A stretch of 64,000 nt of DNA from Pseudomonas neuropathica (GCF_015461835.1 NZ_JACOPX010000005.1:1-64000); one strand, 5' to 3'. Counted from the stretch's first letter, positions 47,514 through 57,274 are shown. The notes: generated from the sequence alone by a model not told the origin. A program made the numbers and translations.

Positions 47514-48068
47514 ATGACGGAACAAGTATCCACAAGCAAGTGCGATTCACCGCTACTTCAGGCATTCGTCGACAATCGACTGATTCTGGTCAAGATTGCA
47601 GCCCGCATTACCGGCTGCCGTTCGCGCGCCGAAGATGTGGTGCAGGATGCGTTTTTCCGACTGCAATCGGCGCCACCGATCACGTCGTCGATCAAGGCTC
47701 AACTGAGCTATCTGTTCCAGATCGTGCGCAACCTCGCCATCGATCACTACCGCAAACAGGCGCTTGAGCAGAAGTACTCCGGCCCTGAAGAGGAAGGGCT
47801 GAATGTGGTCATCCAGGGTGCTTCGCCGGAAACCTCGCATATCAATTTCTCGACCCTGGAAAACATCGCCGACGCGCTGACGGAACTGCCCAGCCGCACG
47901 CGCTATGCGTTCGAGATGTACCGGCTGCACGGCGTGCCGCAAAAGGACATCGCCAAGGAACTGGGCGTTTCGCCAACCCTGGTCAATTTCATGATTCGTG
48001 ATGCACTAGTGCACTGCCGCAAGGTCTCGGGCAGTCGTCGGGATGCGGTGATTGCGGGTCGTCGTTAA
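47514..48068 (+). CDS. pvdS: PvdS, iron-starvation ECF sigma factor
   Basis: A 184-residue ECF sigma factor almost identical in stretches to P. aeruginosa PvdS: region 2 includes ILVKIAARITGCRSRAEDVV and QIVRNLAIDHYRKQALEQKYS, region 4 includes LPSRTRYAFEMYRLHGVPQ and VSPTLVNFMIRDALVHCRKV. It directs RNA polymerase to pyoverdine promoters with TAAAT-N16-CGT and is normally held by the anti-sigma FpvR (not in this window). The ATG at 47514 has AAGG upstream. Fur control is visible at 47414. Confidence 0.95.
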   Translation: MTEQVSTSKCDSPLLQAFVDNRLILVKIAARITGCRSRAEDVVQDAFFRLQSAPPITSSIKAQLSYLFQIVRNLAIDHYRKQALEQKYSGPEEEGLNVVIQGASPETSHINFSTLENIADALTELPSRTRYAFEMYRLHGVPQKDIAKELGVSPTLVNFMIRDALVHCRKVSGSRRDAVIAGRR

Positions 48069-48090
48069 GATCTGAATTCGGCGTCAAGCC

Positions 48091-48166
48091 ATTCGCGAGC
48101 AAGCTCGCTCCCACATTGGATCTGTGTACGCAGAACCCATGTGGGAGCGAGCTTGCTCGCGAAGGC
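48091..48166. repeat. REPIN, AGCTTGCT subtype, inward
   Basis: TTCGCGAGCAAGCTCGCTCCCACAT and its exact inverse ATGTGGGAGCGAGCTTGCTCGCGAA, with a spacer of about 26 nt. It lies between the convergent pvdS and pvdY genes. Confidence 0.9.
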
Positions 48167-48203
48167 GGACTTGAATCCGCCATAGATCTCAAGCCCCGCG
48201 ACC

Positions 48204-49217
48204 TCAGGCCAGTTTGCACCGATCAAAAAACCGCTCACGCCCCAGCATCATCAGCGCCGCACGCTTGTGCGGGAAGTCGAACTCTTTCTCACAGTGAAAG
48301 CACTGATTCTGCATATGGCCGATCATCTTCGCGTTGTCGGCCCGCGGCTCGGCGACCACGCGCTGAGTGCGCGGATCATCCAGAAACAGGTAATGCACCA
48401 GCGCCGATAACCAGCTCGCCACTTTATGCGGGCCACGGTGCTCTTCCTCGCCGACCAGCATGTGAATGCCGCGATCATAATTGTCGGCATCATAGAACGG
48501 CGCGATGCGGTCTTCCTTGGCCCAATAGGCTTCGAAATAGGCAAACGGCTGATCATCGAAACAGCCAATCAGCGTCAGCGTATGCGGGTCAGCATCGAGC
48601 TTGCTCAGGTATTCGCGATGCTTCTCGATGCTGCCCTCTTCCTGCCAGAAACTGGCAACGCGCGGGCTGTTCTGCCAGCGGTTGAAGCGCGACAGGTCTG
48701 CTTCGATCTCTACAGTGCGCAGGGAAATCCACGCACCAAGACGGGCATCGAAACGCCGATACACTTCACCGCGCGGTTTGACCGGCCGCAGCGGATGACG
48801 CTTGCCCTGGCTGATGACCATTTGCTGCGGATAGCTGCCTGCCAGCGAAGTGCCGAGCCACGGTTGCGGCAACTGCCAGAACAGCGTGCGCTCGCAGCGA
48901 TATTCGCCGGCCACTTCGGTGCTCACCAGCAAGCCACTGAGCAAGGCTTCGGTCGGTGGCTGATCAAGTTGCCAGGTCAATTGACGGCACGCCGGATCCC
49001 GTGCGAACAGCCAGTAACAGGCTGCCCACAACGCCTGCCCGGGCGGCAACGCAAAACGCTCATCGATCTGGATCGGTCCCTTTGCGTCTCGATCGAGGCG
49101 CAAGCGGATCAGCGGTTGTCCGTCCAGACTCAGGCTCAGACGGTTTTCGCTGACATCAGCGATCAGTTGACTGCCCGCAGGCAAGGCCAGGGAAGTCAGG
49201 TCATTCAGATTGGACAT
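48204..49217 (-). CDS. pvdY: PvdY-like siderophore acyltransferase (IucB/AlcB family)
   Basis: A 337-residue protein whose C-terminal half (about 170-337) is a GNAT domain of the IucB/RhbD type, with WQNSPRVASFWQEEGSIEKH, YFEAYWAKEDRIAPFYDADNYDRGIHMLVGEE and VVAEPRADNAKMIGHMQNQCF. Such enzymes acylate N-hydroxy-lysine or N-hydroxy-ornithine. In pyoverdine loci the PvdY type acetylates hydroxyornithine. A perfect PvdS box 41 nt upstream and its place next to pvdS support this. If so, the pyoverdine of this strain probably contains acetyl-hydroxyornithine. Confidence 0.75.
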   Translation of the reverse strand: MSNLNDLTSLALPAGSQLIADVSENRLSLSLDGQPLIRLRLDRDAKGPIQIDERFALPPGQALWAACYWLFARDPACRQLTWQLDQPPTEALLSGLLVSTEVAGEYRCERTLFWQLPQPWLGTSLAGSYPQQMVISQGKRHPLRPVKPRGEVYRRFDARLGAWISLRTVEIEADLSRFNRWQNSPRVASFWQEEGSIEKHREYLSKLDADPHTLTLIGCFDDQPFAYFEAYWAKEDRIAPFYDADNYDRGIHMLVGEEEHRGPHKVASWLSALVHYLFLDDPRTQRVVAEPRADNAKMIGHMQNQCFHCEKEFDFPHKRAALMMLGRERFFDRCKLA

Positions 49218-49257
49218 GGGTCGGGCTCACGATAATCGTCGACAGTTCAACGATGGG

Positions 49258-49281
49258 ACGTGATCCGGGAGGGAAAATTTA
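49258..49281 (-). promoter_or_regulatory. PvdS box before pvdY
   Basis: On the minus strand TAAAT, 16 nt, CGT, an exact match to the consensus, 41-64 nt before the pvdY start. Confidence 0.8.
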
Positions 49282-49298
49282 GGCTTTGCCCGCAAATC

Positions 49299-49320
49299 GG
49301 TGCCTCAGTGGTGAGGCACC
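49299..49320. repeat. Hairpin spanning the stop codon of the binding-protein gene
   Basis: GGTGCCTCA-GTGG-TGAGGCACC forms a 9-bp stem in which the stop codon of the gene at 49305 is embedded. There is no T-run, so it is at best a weak terminator. Confidence 0.45.
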
Positions 49321-50102
49321 GGCACTACGGCAATCTTGTACGGATCGAAAATCTTCAGCATTTCACCGTTGTCGCGCAAACCCTGCAACAACTTGCCAAA
49401 CGCCGCGCCGGTGATCGGCGCGGTCGGACGAAGAATCGCGTAATGGTGATAGACCTGATCGATGCGCTGCGACACCAGCAACTCGTCGCGCACTTTTTCG
49501 TTACGCAGCAGGTAATCGAACAGATAGGAACGGGTCACCAGGGCAACATCGGCACGCCCGCGCAGCACCATCAGCAGGTTGCTGTCGTGGGAATAGGTCA
49601 GCGTGGCGTTGTAATTCTGTGCGAGGTATTTCGGGTCAGCGTTGAAGTTGGCGAACTCGTAGTGATAACCGCTGAACAGAGCCAGGCGCTTGCCAGTGAG
49701 GTCGGCGAAATAATTCTGCTGCCGACCATCTTCGCGTTGTGCGACGAAAATTTCCGCATCCTCAAGACCCATGTCGACATCTGTGTGGGGAATTTCCTTC
49801 CAGCCCCAATCGGGGTTCTCGAAAATTGCCATGTCGATCCGGCCCTGCTTGAAGTCACCGAAACGCCGGGGAATCGAGGTGGGCACGAGGACGAACTGAT
49901 AGTCGCTTTGCAGGCGATTGAGGGCCTCGACCAATTGCGGCAGAAGGCCTGTGTCGGCACCGTTTTCCGGGCGAACGGTGTAAGGCGGAAAATGCGCCGC
50001 GCCGACCCGGACCAATTGCGCTGCCTGAGCGGGCAATACCCAAAATGCAGCCAGCGCTGCGAGCATCAACCCCGCGGCCGTCCGAATTGGCAAAGACTTC
50101 AA
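49305..50102 (-). CDS. Periplasmic solute-binding protein, family 3
   Basis: A 265-residue protein with a signal peptide (GLMLAALAAFWVLPAQA-AQ) and a bilobal amino-acid-binding fold (LVRVGAAHFPPYTVRP, GRIDMAIFENPDWGW, LTGKRLALFSGYHYEF, GRADVALVTRSYLFDYLL). No permease or ATPase gene is nearby, so it is an orphan and could serve as a sensor or with a distant ABC system. Ligand unknown. Confidence 0.75.
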   Translation of the reverse strand: MKSLPIRTAAGLMLAALAAFWVLPAQAAQLVRVGAAHFPPYTVRPENGADTGLLPQLVEALNRLQSDYQFVLVPTSIPRRFGDFKQGRIDMAIFENPDWGWKEIPHTDVDMGLEDAEIFVAQREDGRQQNYFADLTGKRLALFSGYHYEFANFNADPKYLAQNYNATLTYSHDSNLLMVLRGRADVALVTRSYLFDYLLRNEKVRDELLVSQRIDQVYHHYAILRPTAPITGAAFGKLLQGLRDNGEMLKIFDPYKIAVVPVPHH

Positions 50103-50194
50103 AACACCCCACTCCCCGAAAAAATACCGATCAATGCATTCAAGCTAGGCGGTTTCGCCCAGTTAGCCAGTTTCCCGGCCGGATAGAAAGTGCT

Positions 50195-50818
50195 TCAACG
50201 CGCTTCGAGGACCAGAATCAGCGCCTCGTCGGCCAACTGATCGAGGCTCAAACTGCCGCCGGCACGGAACCAGGTGGTCGTCCAGGACAGTGCGCCAGTG
50301 AGGAAACGTCGGGTAATAAATACATCGCCACGGATAAATCCTGCGTCCTTGGCCTCACCCAGCACTTGCAGCCAGATGTCCTCGTAGACATCGCGCAGTG
50401 CCAGCACTTTGGCCTGGCCTTCTTCGGACAGCGAACGCCACTCATAAACCAGCACTGCCATGGCTTCACCGCTGCCGCCCATGATTGACTGCAGTTCGCA
50501 GCGAATCAGCGCCAGCACGCGTTCGCGCACATTGGCCGCATCGGCCAGGGCTGCCCGCATTAACGCGGTGTTGTAGCGGATGGTTTCTTCCATCACCGCC
50601 CGGAGGATTTCATCCTTGCTTTTGAAGTGATGAAAAATGCTTCCCGACTGAATGCCGACGGCGCCGGCCAGATCGCGCACCGTGGTGCGTTCGTAGCCTT
50701 TGTTGCGGAACAGGTGAGCAGCCACTTGCAGCAATTTGCCGCGGGCGCTGTCGGGGTCGGTCAATTGGCCTTCATCAACCAAATCGCGCATGACCCTCAG
50801 GGCTTTTTGCTCGTCCAC
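50195..50818 (-). CDS. atuR: AtuR-like TetR repressor of the atu operon
   Basis: A 207-residue TetR regulator; the HTH is at about residues 25-70 (GKLLQVAAHLFRNKGYERTT, AGAVGIQSGSIFHHFKSKDEIL). It is divergent from atuA with two identical palindromes in the spacer. In P. aeruginosa AtuR represses atuABCDEFGH until acyclic terpenes such as citronellol are present. Identity rests on context and family; the regulator might also respond to acyl-CoA. Confidence 0.8.
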   Translation of the reverse strand: MDEQKALRVMRDLVDEGQLTDPDSARGKLLQVAAHLFRNKGYERTTVRDLAGAVGIQSGSIFHHFKSKDEILRAVMEETIRYNTALMRAALADAANVRERVLALIRCELQSIMGGSGEAMAVLVYEWRSLSEEGQAKVLALRDVYEDIWLQVLGEAKDAGFIRGDVFITRRFLTGALSWTTTWFRAGGSLSLDQLADEALILVLEAR

Positions 50819-50896
50819 CCGTTCTCTCCTACAGTCGATCAGTCTGTTGCCCCCTGAAACCGCAGGGTTGCGCGCAATTTAAGCCGCCAGCGGCAA

Positions 50897-50957
50897 CCAA
50901 GCAAGCGCTTGGGCAGAAGATAGTTTCAACTGTTTACAAACCAAGCGCTTGCTTGGT
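50897..50957. promoter_or_regulatory. Twin AtuR operators
   Basis: CCAAGC-AAGC-GCTTGG (50897-50912) and CCAAGC-GCTT-GCTTGG (50941-50956) are two dyads with identical arms and 4-nt centres. Their centres are 44 bp apart, four helical turns, so two repressor dimers would lie on the same face. P. aeruginosa AtuR is known to bind two inverted repeats before atuA. Confidence 0.75.
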
Positions 50958-51002
50958 AGCCTCAGGACACTTCTGTCGCAGGTTGCTGAGTCGGAGATAA
51001 AA

Positions 51003-52787
51003 ATGCCCACCACCGTTCGCATCGGATGCGCCAGTGCATTCTGGGGAGATACGTCTACCGCCGCCGCGCAACTGGTGGAGGGCGGCAAGCTGGATTATCT
51101 GGTGTTCGATTACCTGGCCGAGATCACGATGTCGATCATGGCCGGGGCACGCATGAAGGACCCGCAGGCGGGGTTTGCCGGCGACTTCATCGACGTGCTG
51201 ACACCACTGCTGCCACAACTGGCCGAGCAGAACATCCGCGTGATCAGCAATGCCGGCGGGATCAATCCGCAAGCCTGTGCCGCCGCCCTGCAAGCGGCCT
51301 GCGACAAGGCCGGCGTCGCACTGAAAATCGCCGTTTTACTGGGCGATGACCTGCAACCACAGCTCAAACAGCTCAGCGGCATCACCGAAATGTTCAGCGG
51401 CGCCCCGCTGCCGCCAATGTGCGTGTCGACCAACGCCTACCTTGGCGCGCCGGGCATTGCCGAAGCGCTGCGCCTGGGGGCCGACATTGTCATCACTGGG
51501 CGCGTGGTCGACAGCGCGGTGGTCAGTGCGGCGCTGGTGCATGAATTCGGCTGGTCATGGCACGACTACGACAAACTCGCCCAGGCCGCATTGGCCGGGC
51601 ACATCATCGAATGCGGCGCGCAATGCACCGGCGGCAATTTCACCGATTGGCGCGAAGTGCCGGATTACGAGCACATCGGCTTTCCGATCGTGGAAGTCAG
51701 CGCCGACGGCCAGTTCATCGTCAGCAAACCGGAAGGCTCAGGCGGACTGGTCACACCGCTGACCGTCGGCGAGCAAATGCTTTATGAAATCGGCGATCCG
51801 CAGGCCTATCTGTTGCCCGACGTGGTCTGCGATTTCACCGAGGTCAAACTTCAGCGACAAGGCAAGAATGCCGTGCACGTGCAGGGCGCCAAAGGCCTGC
51901 CACCGAGCGGTAAATACAAGGTCAGCGCCACCTACCCGGACGGGTTTCGTTGCACCGCCAGTTGCCTGATCGCCGGTATCGATGCAGTGGAAAAAGCGCA
52001 GCGCGTCAGTCAGTCGATCATCGACAAGACTTCGCAAATGTTCAGCCAGCGCGGCTGGGCGCCCTACAGCGAAATCAACATCGAACTGCTCGGCAGCGAA
52101 GCCACCTACGGCCCCCACGGCCAGCGCCGCGACAGCCGCGAAGTGGTGATCAAGCTCGCCGTGCGCCATCCGAGCAAACAGGCGCTGGTACTGTTTTCCC
52201 GGGAAATTGCCCAGGCCGCGACCGGCATGGCGCCGGGGCTGACCGGCATCGTCGGCGGGCGGCCAACGGTGTATCCGCTGATTCGTCTGTTTTCATTCCT
52301 GATCGATAAAAGCGCCTGCACAGTACAGATCGACATGGCCGGTCAACGTTATCCATGCGCCCTGCCTTCGCTCTGCGCACTCGACAGCGCGGATTTGCCC
52401 CTGCCCCATCAGCCGCCCAAACCACAGGTCCGCGCCGATGCCAGTGTGGCGCTGGTAAAACTGGCCGTCGCGCGCTCCGGTGACAAGGGCAATCACAGCA
52501 ACATCGGCGTGATGCCGCGCAAACCCGAATACCTGCCATGGATCGCCGAAGCGCTGACCCCGGCCGTGGTTGTCGACTGGATGAGCCACGTACTCGACCC
52601 GATCCACGGCCGGGTCGAACGCTGGTATCTGCCCGGCACCCACAGTCTGAATTTTCTATTGGAAAACGCCCTCGGCGGTGGCGGCGTGGCCAGTCTGCGC
52701 ATCGATCCGCAAGGCAAAGCCTTCGCCCAGCAACTGTTGGAAATCCAGATCCCGGTGCCGCAGAGCATCGCCGAACAGCTCGACTAG
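51003..52787 (+). CDS. atuA: AtuA, acyclic terpene utilisation protein
   Basis: A 594-residue protein of the AtuA (DUF1446) family. Early motifs are [16 protein letters not shown] and [15 protein letters not shown], followed by [14 protein letters not shown] and a C-terminal module with [23 protein letters not shown]. It is needed for citronellol/geraniol degradation, but its exact reaction is not settled. The ATG at 51003 has GGAG upstream. First gene of atuABCDEF. Confidence 0.9.
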   Translation: MPTTVRIGCASAFWGDTSTAAAQLVEGGKLDYLVFDYLAEITMSIMAGARMKDPQAGFAGDFIDVLTPLLPQLAEQNIRVISNAGGINPQACAAALQAACDKAGVALKIAVLLGDDLQPQLKQLSGITEMFSGAPLPPMCVSTNAYLGAPGIAEALRLGADIVITGRVVDSAVVSAALVHEFGWSWHDYDKLAQAALAGHIIECGAQCTGGNFTDWREVPDYEHIGFPIVEVSADGQFIVSKPEGSGGLVTPLTVGEQMLYEIGDPQAYLLPDVVCDFTEVKLQRQGKNAVHVQGAKGLPPSGKYKVSATYPDGFRCTASCLIAGIDAVEKAQRVSQSIIDKTSQMFSQRGWAPYSEINIELLGSEATYGPHGQRRDSREVVIKLAVRHPSKQALVLFSREIAQAATGMAPGLTGIVGGRPTVYPLIRLFSFLIDKSACTVQIDMAGQRYPCALPSLCALDSADLPLPHQPPKPQVRADASVALVKLAVARSGDKGNHSNIGVMPRKPEYLPWIAEALTPAVVVDWMSHVLDPIHGRVERWYLPGTHSLNFLLENALGGGGVASLRIDPQGKAFAQQLLEIQIPVPQSIAEQLD

Positions 52788-52799
52788 AGGATTGTTTGC

Positions 52800-53669
52800 A
52801 TGGCTTACGCGTCGATTTTCCACGCTGGTCTGTTCAGCGGCCAGACCATCATCGTCACCGGTGGCGGCAGTGGCATCGGTCGCTGCACCGCCCATGAACT
52901 GGCGGCCCTTGGTGCCAAGGTGCTGCTGGTCGGGCGCAAGCCGGAGAAGCTGCAAAAGGTCACCGACGAAATCGCCGAGGACGGTGGCCGCGCGCACTGG
53001 AAGGCTTGCGATATCCGCGATGAAGAAGCGGTAAAACAACTGGTCAGCGAATTGATTGCTGAACACGGACCGATCCACAGTCTGGTCAACAATGCCGGCG
53101 GCCAGTACCCGTCGCCCTTGGCCTCGATCAATCAGAAAGGTTTCGAAACCGTGCTGCGCACCAACCTCGTCGGCGGTTTTCTGATGGCGCGGGAAGTGTT
53201 CAACCAGTCGATGAGCAAACACGGCGGCAACATCGTCAACATGCTCGCCGACATGTGGGGCGGCATGCCCGGCATGGGTCACTCTGGCGCGGCGCGGTCG
53301 GGCATGGACAACTTCACCAAGACTGCCGCGTTCGAATGGGGTTATGCCGGCGTGCGGGTCAACGCGGTGGCGCCGGGCTGGATTGCCTCCAGCGGCATGG
53401 ACACTTACGAAGGCGCATTCAAAGCGGTGATTCCGACCCTGCGCGAACACGTGCCGCTCAAGCGTATCGGTACCGAGTCGGAAGTCAGTGCGGCGATTGT
53501 TTTTTTGCTGAGCCCGGCCGCCGCATTTATCAGTGGCAGCACCTTGAAAATCGACGGCGCGGCCAGCCTCGGCAGCCGTGCATGGCCGTTGCACAAGGCG
53601 ACCCACAGCGAGTCGTTCAACGGTTTCCACCGCGCGTATTTACCCGATGTGCTGAAGGACAAGGAGTAA
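52800..53669 (+). CDS. atuB: AtuB, SDR-family dehydrogenase
   Basis: A 289-residue SDR with TGGGSGIGR cofactor loop, NNAGGQYPSP and a C-terminal extension. The active-site region reads MGHSGAARSGMDNFTK, the pattern of the peroxisomal trans-2-enoyl-CoA reductase/dienoyl reductase branch rather than YxxxK. Known to be part of the Atu pathway, probably oxidising the terpene alcohol or aldehyde. It follows atuA after 12 nt. Confidence 0.85.
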   Translation: MAYASIFHAGLFSGQTIIVTGGGSGIGRCTAHELAALGAKVLLVGRKPEKLQKVTDEIAEDGGRAHWKACDIRDEEAVKQLVSELIAEHGPIHSLVNNAGGQYPSPLASINQKGFETVLRTNLVGGFLMAREVFNQSMSKHGGNIVNMLADMWGGMPGMGHSGAARSGMDNFTKTAAFEWGYAGVRVNAVAPGWIASSGMDTYEGAFKAVIPTLREHVPLKRIGTESEVSAAIVFLLSPAAAFISGSTLKIDGAASLGSRAWPLHKATHSESFNGFHRAYLPDVLKDKE

Positions 53670-53672
53670 GCC

Positions 53673-55289
53673 ATGCCGCAGATCCAGTCCCGACTCGACC
53701 CGCACAGCGAAGCGTTTGCCCGCAACCGCACGGCCATGCTCGCGGTGATCGAACACGTGCAGCAACTCGAACAGAGCCTGCTGAACAAGGCCACCGAAGC
53801 CAAAGCCAGGTTCGACAAGCGCGGGCAACTGCTGCCCCGTGAGCGCTTGAATCTGTTGCTCGATCCCGGCGCGCCGTTTCTCGAACTGGCCAGCCTCGCC
53901 GGCTACAAGTTGCACGACGACAAGGACGGCAGTTCCGCCGGTGGCGGACTGATCGCCGGTATCGGTTACGTCTGCGGCATTCGCGCGATGGTGGTGGCGA
54001 ACAACAGCGCAATCAAGGGCGGGACGATCTCGCCCACTGGCCTGAAAAAATCCCTGCGTCTGCAACAGATCGCCCAGGAAAACAAACTCCCGGTGATCAC
54101 CCTTGCCGAAAGTGGCGGCGCCAACCTCAATTACGCCGCCGAGATTTTTGTCGAAGGCGCGCGCAGTTTTGCCAATCAGGCGCGGATGTCGGCAATGGGT
54201 TTGCCGCAGATTACCGTGGTGCATGGTTCGGCCACGGCAGGTGGTGCTTATCAGCCGGGGCTGTCGGATTACGTGGTGGTGGTGCGCGGCAAGGCCAAGC
54301 TGTTCCTCGCCGGTCCGCCACTGCTCAAAGCGGCCACCGGCGAAGTTGCCACCGATGAAGAACTCGGTGGCGCCGAGATGCATGCGCAAGTCGCCGGCAC
54401 GGCTGAATACCTCGCTGAAAACGATGCCGATGGCGTGCGTCAGGTCCGTGAAATCCTCCGTATGTTGCCGTGGAACGAGCAACTGCCGTGGTTGCCGGAG
54501 CCGCAATACAAAGAGCCGCTCTACCCCATCGATGAATTGCTCGGGCTGATCCCCGACGATCCGAAAAAACCTTACGACGTGCGGGAAATCATCGCGCGCA
54601 TCGCCGACGAATCCTGCTTTCTGGAATTCAAGGGCGAGTTCGATCAGCAAACTGTTTGCGGCCAGTTGAAGATTCAGGGCCGCGCCTGCGGGTTTATCGG
54701 CAACAACGGCCCGATCACGCCGAACGGTGCGAGCAAAGCGGCGCAGTTCATTCAGTTGTGCGACCAGAGCCAGACGCCGTTGCTGTTCTTTCACAACACC
54801 ACCGGTTTCATGGTCGGCACCGAATCGGAACAGCAAGGCGTGATCAAACACGGCTCGAAACTGATTCAAGCGGTGGCCAACGCGCGGGTGCCTAAACTGA
54901 CCATCGTCGTCGGCGGCTCGTACGGGGCCGGTAACTATGCGATGTGCGGACGCGGTCTCGATCCGCGCTTCATCTTCGCTTGGCCCAACAGTCGCACGGC
55001 GGTCATGGGCGGTGCGCAGGCCGGCAAGGTATTGCGCATCGTCACCGAAGCCAAACAACTTAAGGACGGCCTGACGCCGGACCCGAAGATGCTCGACATG
55101 CTCGAACAGGTCACCGCGCAGAAACTCGACAGCCAGTCCACCGCGCTCTACGGCAGCGCCAATCTGTGGGACGACGGGCTGATCGATCCACGCGATACGC
55201 GCACGCTGCTCGGCTACTTGCTGGACATTTGCCACGAAGCCGACATTCGCAAGCTGCAACCCAATAGCTTCGGCGTCAGCCGGTTCTGA
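53673..55289 (+). CDS. atuC: AtuC, geranyl-CoA carboxylase beta subunit
   Basis: A 538-residue carboxyltransferase with the two crotonase-like halves of the acyl-CoA carboxylase beta family. Acyl-CoA/biotin pocket stretches are SAGGGLIAGIG, SGGANLNYAAEIF, GSATAGGAYQPG in the N-half and GGSYGAGNYAMCGRGLDPRF in the C-half. Together with AtuF it carboxylates geranyl-CoA at the methyl branch. The gene starts 3 nt after atuB. Confidence 0.9.
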   Translation: MPQIQSRLDPHSEAFARNRTAMLAVIEHVQQLEQSLLNKATEAKARFDKRGQLLPRERLNLLLDPGAPFLELASLAGYKLHDDKDGSSAGGGLIAGIGYVCGIRAMVVANNSAIKGGTISPTGLKKSLRLQQIAQENKLPVITLAESGGANLNYAAEIFVEGARSFANQARMSAMGLPQITVVHGSATAGGAYQPGLSDYVVVVRGKAKLFLAGPPLLKAATGEVATDEELGGAEMHAQVAGTAEYLAENDADGVRQVREILRMLPWNEQLPWLPEPQYKEPLYPIDELLGLIPDDPKKPYDVREIIARIADESCFLEFKGEFDQQTVCGQLKIQGRACGFIGNNGPITPNGASKAAQFIQLCDQSQTPLLFFHNTTGFMVGTESEQQGVIKHGSKLIQAVANARVPKLTIVVGGSYGAGNYAMCGRGLDPRFIFAWPNSRTAVMGGAQAGKVLRIVTEAKQLKDGLTPDPKMLDMLEQVTAQKLDSQSTALYGSANLWDDGLIDPRDTRTLLGYLLDICHEADIRKLQPNSFGVSRF

Positions 55290-55319
55290 CCGCCACGGAC
55301 CCTACGGAGAACAATAACA

Positions 55320-56477
55320 ATGATCTTCACCCCGGAACACGAAGCCCTGCGCCGTACCGTCCGCCAATTTGTCGAGCACGAGATCAATCCGCACGTCGAC
55401 GAATGGGAAAAAGCCGGACGCTTCCCGATCCACGAGATTTTCCGCAAGGCCGGCGACCTCGGTTTGCTCGGTATATCCAAACCGGAAAAATTCGGCGGCA
55501 TGGGTCTCGATTACAGCTATTCGATTGTCGCCGCCGAAGAGTTCGGCACCATTCATTGCGGCGGCATTCCGATGTCGATCGGCGTGCAGACCGACATGTG
55601 TACGCCTGCCCTCGCCCGTTTCGGCTCCGATGAATTGCGCGAAGAGTTCCTGCGCCCGGCGATCACTGGCGAGCAGGTTGGTTGCATCGGCGTCTCTGAA
55701 GTCGGTGCAGGCTCCGACGTCGCCGGGCTGAAAACCACCGCGCGCAAGGACGGCGACGACTATTTGATCAACGGCAGCAAGATGTGGATCACCAACTCGC
55801 CGCGCGCCGATTTCATCTGCCTGCTGGCCAACACCTCGGACGACAAACCACACATCAACAAATCGCTGATCATGGTGCCGATGAACACGCCGGGGATCAG
55901 CCTCAGCTCGCACCTGGACAAGCTCGGCATGCGCAGCTCGGAAACCGCCCAGGTGTTTTTCGACAACGTGCGCGTGCCACAGCGCAATCGCATCGGCCAT
56001 GAAGGCGCCGGGTTCATGATGCAGATGCTGCAGTTTCAGGAAGAACGCCTGTTCGGCGCGGCAAACATGATCAAGGGGCTGGAATATTGCGTCGACAGCA
56101 CCATCGAGTACTGCAAAGAGCGCAAGACCTTCGGCAATGCACTGATCGACAATCAGGTCATCCACTTCCGCCTCGCCGAATTGCAGACCGAAATCGAATG
56201 CCTGCGCGCGCTGGTCTATCAAGCCACCGAGCAGTACGTGAAAGGCCAGGACGTCACGCGGCTGGCGTCGATGGCCAAGCTCAAGGCCGGGCGCCTCGGC
56301 CGCGAAGTCAGCGACAGCTGCCTGCAATATTGGGGCGGCATGGGTTTCATGTGGGACAACCCGGTGGCCCGCGCCTACCGCGATGTCCGGCTGGTATCGA
56401 TTGGCGGCGGCGCCGACGAGATCATGTTGGGGATTATCTGCAAACTGATGGGCATCCTCCCGGGGAAAAAGAAATGA
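55320..56477 (+). CDS. atuD: AtuD, citronellyl-CoA dehydrogenase
   Basis: A 385-residue acyl-CoA dehydrogenase: helical N-domain, FAD-binding IGVSEVGAGSDVAGLKT and MWITNSPRADF, and the C-terminal YWGGMGFMWDNPVARAYRD and IGGGADEIMLGII. In the Atu pathway it oxidises citronellyl-CoA to geranyl-CoA. Its stop overlaps the atuE start (ATGA). Confidence 0.88.
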   Translation: MIFTPEHEALRRTVRQFVEHEINPHVDEWEKAGRFPIHEIFRKAGDLGLLGISKPEKFGGMGLDYSYSIVAAEEFGTIHCGGIPMSIGVQTDMCTPALARFGSDELREEFLRPAITGEQVGCIGVSEVGAGSDVAGLKTTARKDGDDYLINGSKMWITNSPRADFICLLANTSDDKPHINKSLIMVPMNTPGISLSSHLDKLGMRSSETAQVFFDNVRVPQRNRIGHEGAGFMMQMLQFQEERLFGAANMIKGLEYCVDSTIEYCKERKTFGNALIDNQVIHFRLAELQTEIECLRALVYQATEQYVKGQDVTRLASMAKLKAGRLGREVSDSCLQYWGGMGFMWDNPVARAYRDVRLVSIGGGADEIMLGIICKLMGILPGKKK

Positions 56478-57271
56478 GCAGCCTGCCGCAATGTCAGACG
56501 CTGTTGCTGGAACTGCATGGCGGCGTGCTGCACATCACCCTCCATCGGCCGGACAGTCGAAATGCGATGAGCCTGCAGATGGTCAGCGAACTGCGCACGG
56601 TGCTGGCGGCTGTGCGTGATGACCGCGCTGTTCGGGCGTTGGTGCTCAGCGGTGCCGGCGGGCATTTCTGTGCCGGTGGCGATATCAAGGACATGGCCAG
56701 CGCTCGTGCTCAAGGCACCGAGGCTTATCGCGTTCTGAACCGGGCGTTCGGCGCCCTGCTGGAGGAAGCACAGCACACGCCGCAAGTGCTGATCACCGTG
56801 CTGCAAGGCGCTGTGCTCGGCGGTGGTTTCGGTCTGGCCTGTGTCAGCGACATCGCGATTGCCGATCATCAGGCGCAATTCGGCCTGCCGGAAACCAGCC
56901 TCGGCTTACTGCCGGCGCAGATTGCGCCGTTTGTGGTGCAGCGCATCGGCCTCACCGAAACCCGTCGACTGGCACTGACCGCCGCACGTTTCGATGGCCA
57001 TCAGGCACGCCGTCTGGGGCTGGTGCATTTCGTCGAGCAGGATGCCCAAGCGCTGGCCGAGCGGCTGGATGAGGTGTTGCAACATGTGCTGTGTTGCGCG
57101 CCGGAGGCGAATGCCATGACCAAGAAATTGTTGTTGGCGAGTGCCGGTCAGCCTTCGAGTGAACTGCTTGATGAGGCGGCGCAGTGGTTTAGCGAGGCAG
57201 TGACTGGCGATGAAGGTGTGGAGGGAACCATGGCTTTTGTGCAGAAGCGTAAACCTCGGTGGGCCACTTAA
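56474..57271 (+). CDS. atuE: AtuE, isohexenylglutaconyl-CoA hydratase
   Basis: A 265-residue enoyl-CoA hydratase/crotonase. Oxyanion-hole elements HFCAGGDIKDM and GAVLGGGFGLACVSD are intact; Glu in FGLPETSLGL fits the catalytic position. It hydrates isohexenylglutaconyl-CoA, the product of the AtuCF carboxylase. A REPIN begins only 4 nt after its stop and separates it from atuF. Confidence 0.88.
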   Translation: MSSLPQCQTLLLELHGGVLHITLHRPDSRNAMSLQMVSELRTVLAAVRDDRAVRALVLSGAGGHFCAGGDIKDMASARAQGTEAYRVLNRAFGALLEEAQHTPQVLITVLQGAVLGGGFGLACVSDIAIADHQAQFGLPETSLGLLPAQIAPFVVQRIGLTETRRLALTAARFDGHQARRLGLVHFVEQDAQALAERLDEVLQHVLCCAPEANAMTKKLLLASAGQPSSELLDEAAQWFSEAVTGDEGVEGTMAFVQKRKPRWAT

Positions 57272-57274
57272 AAG

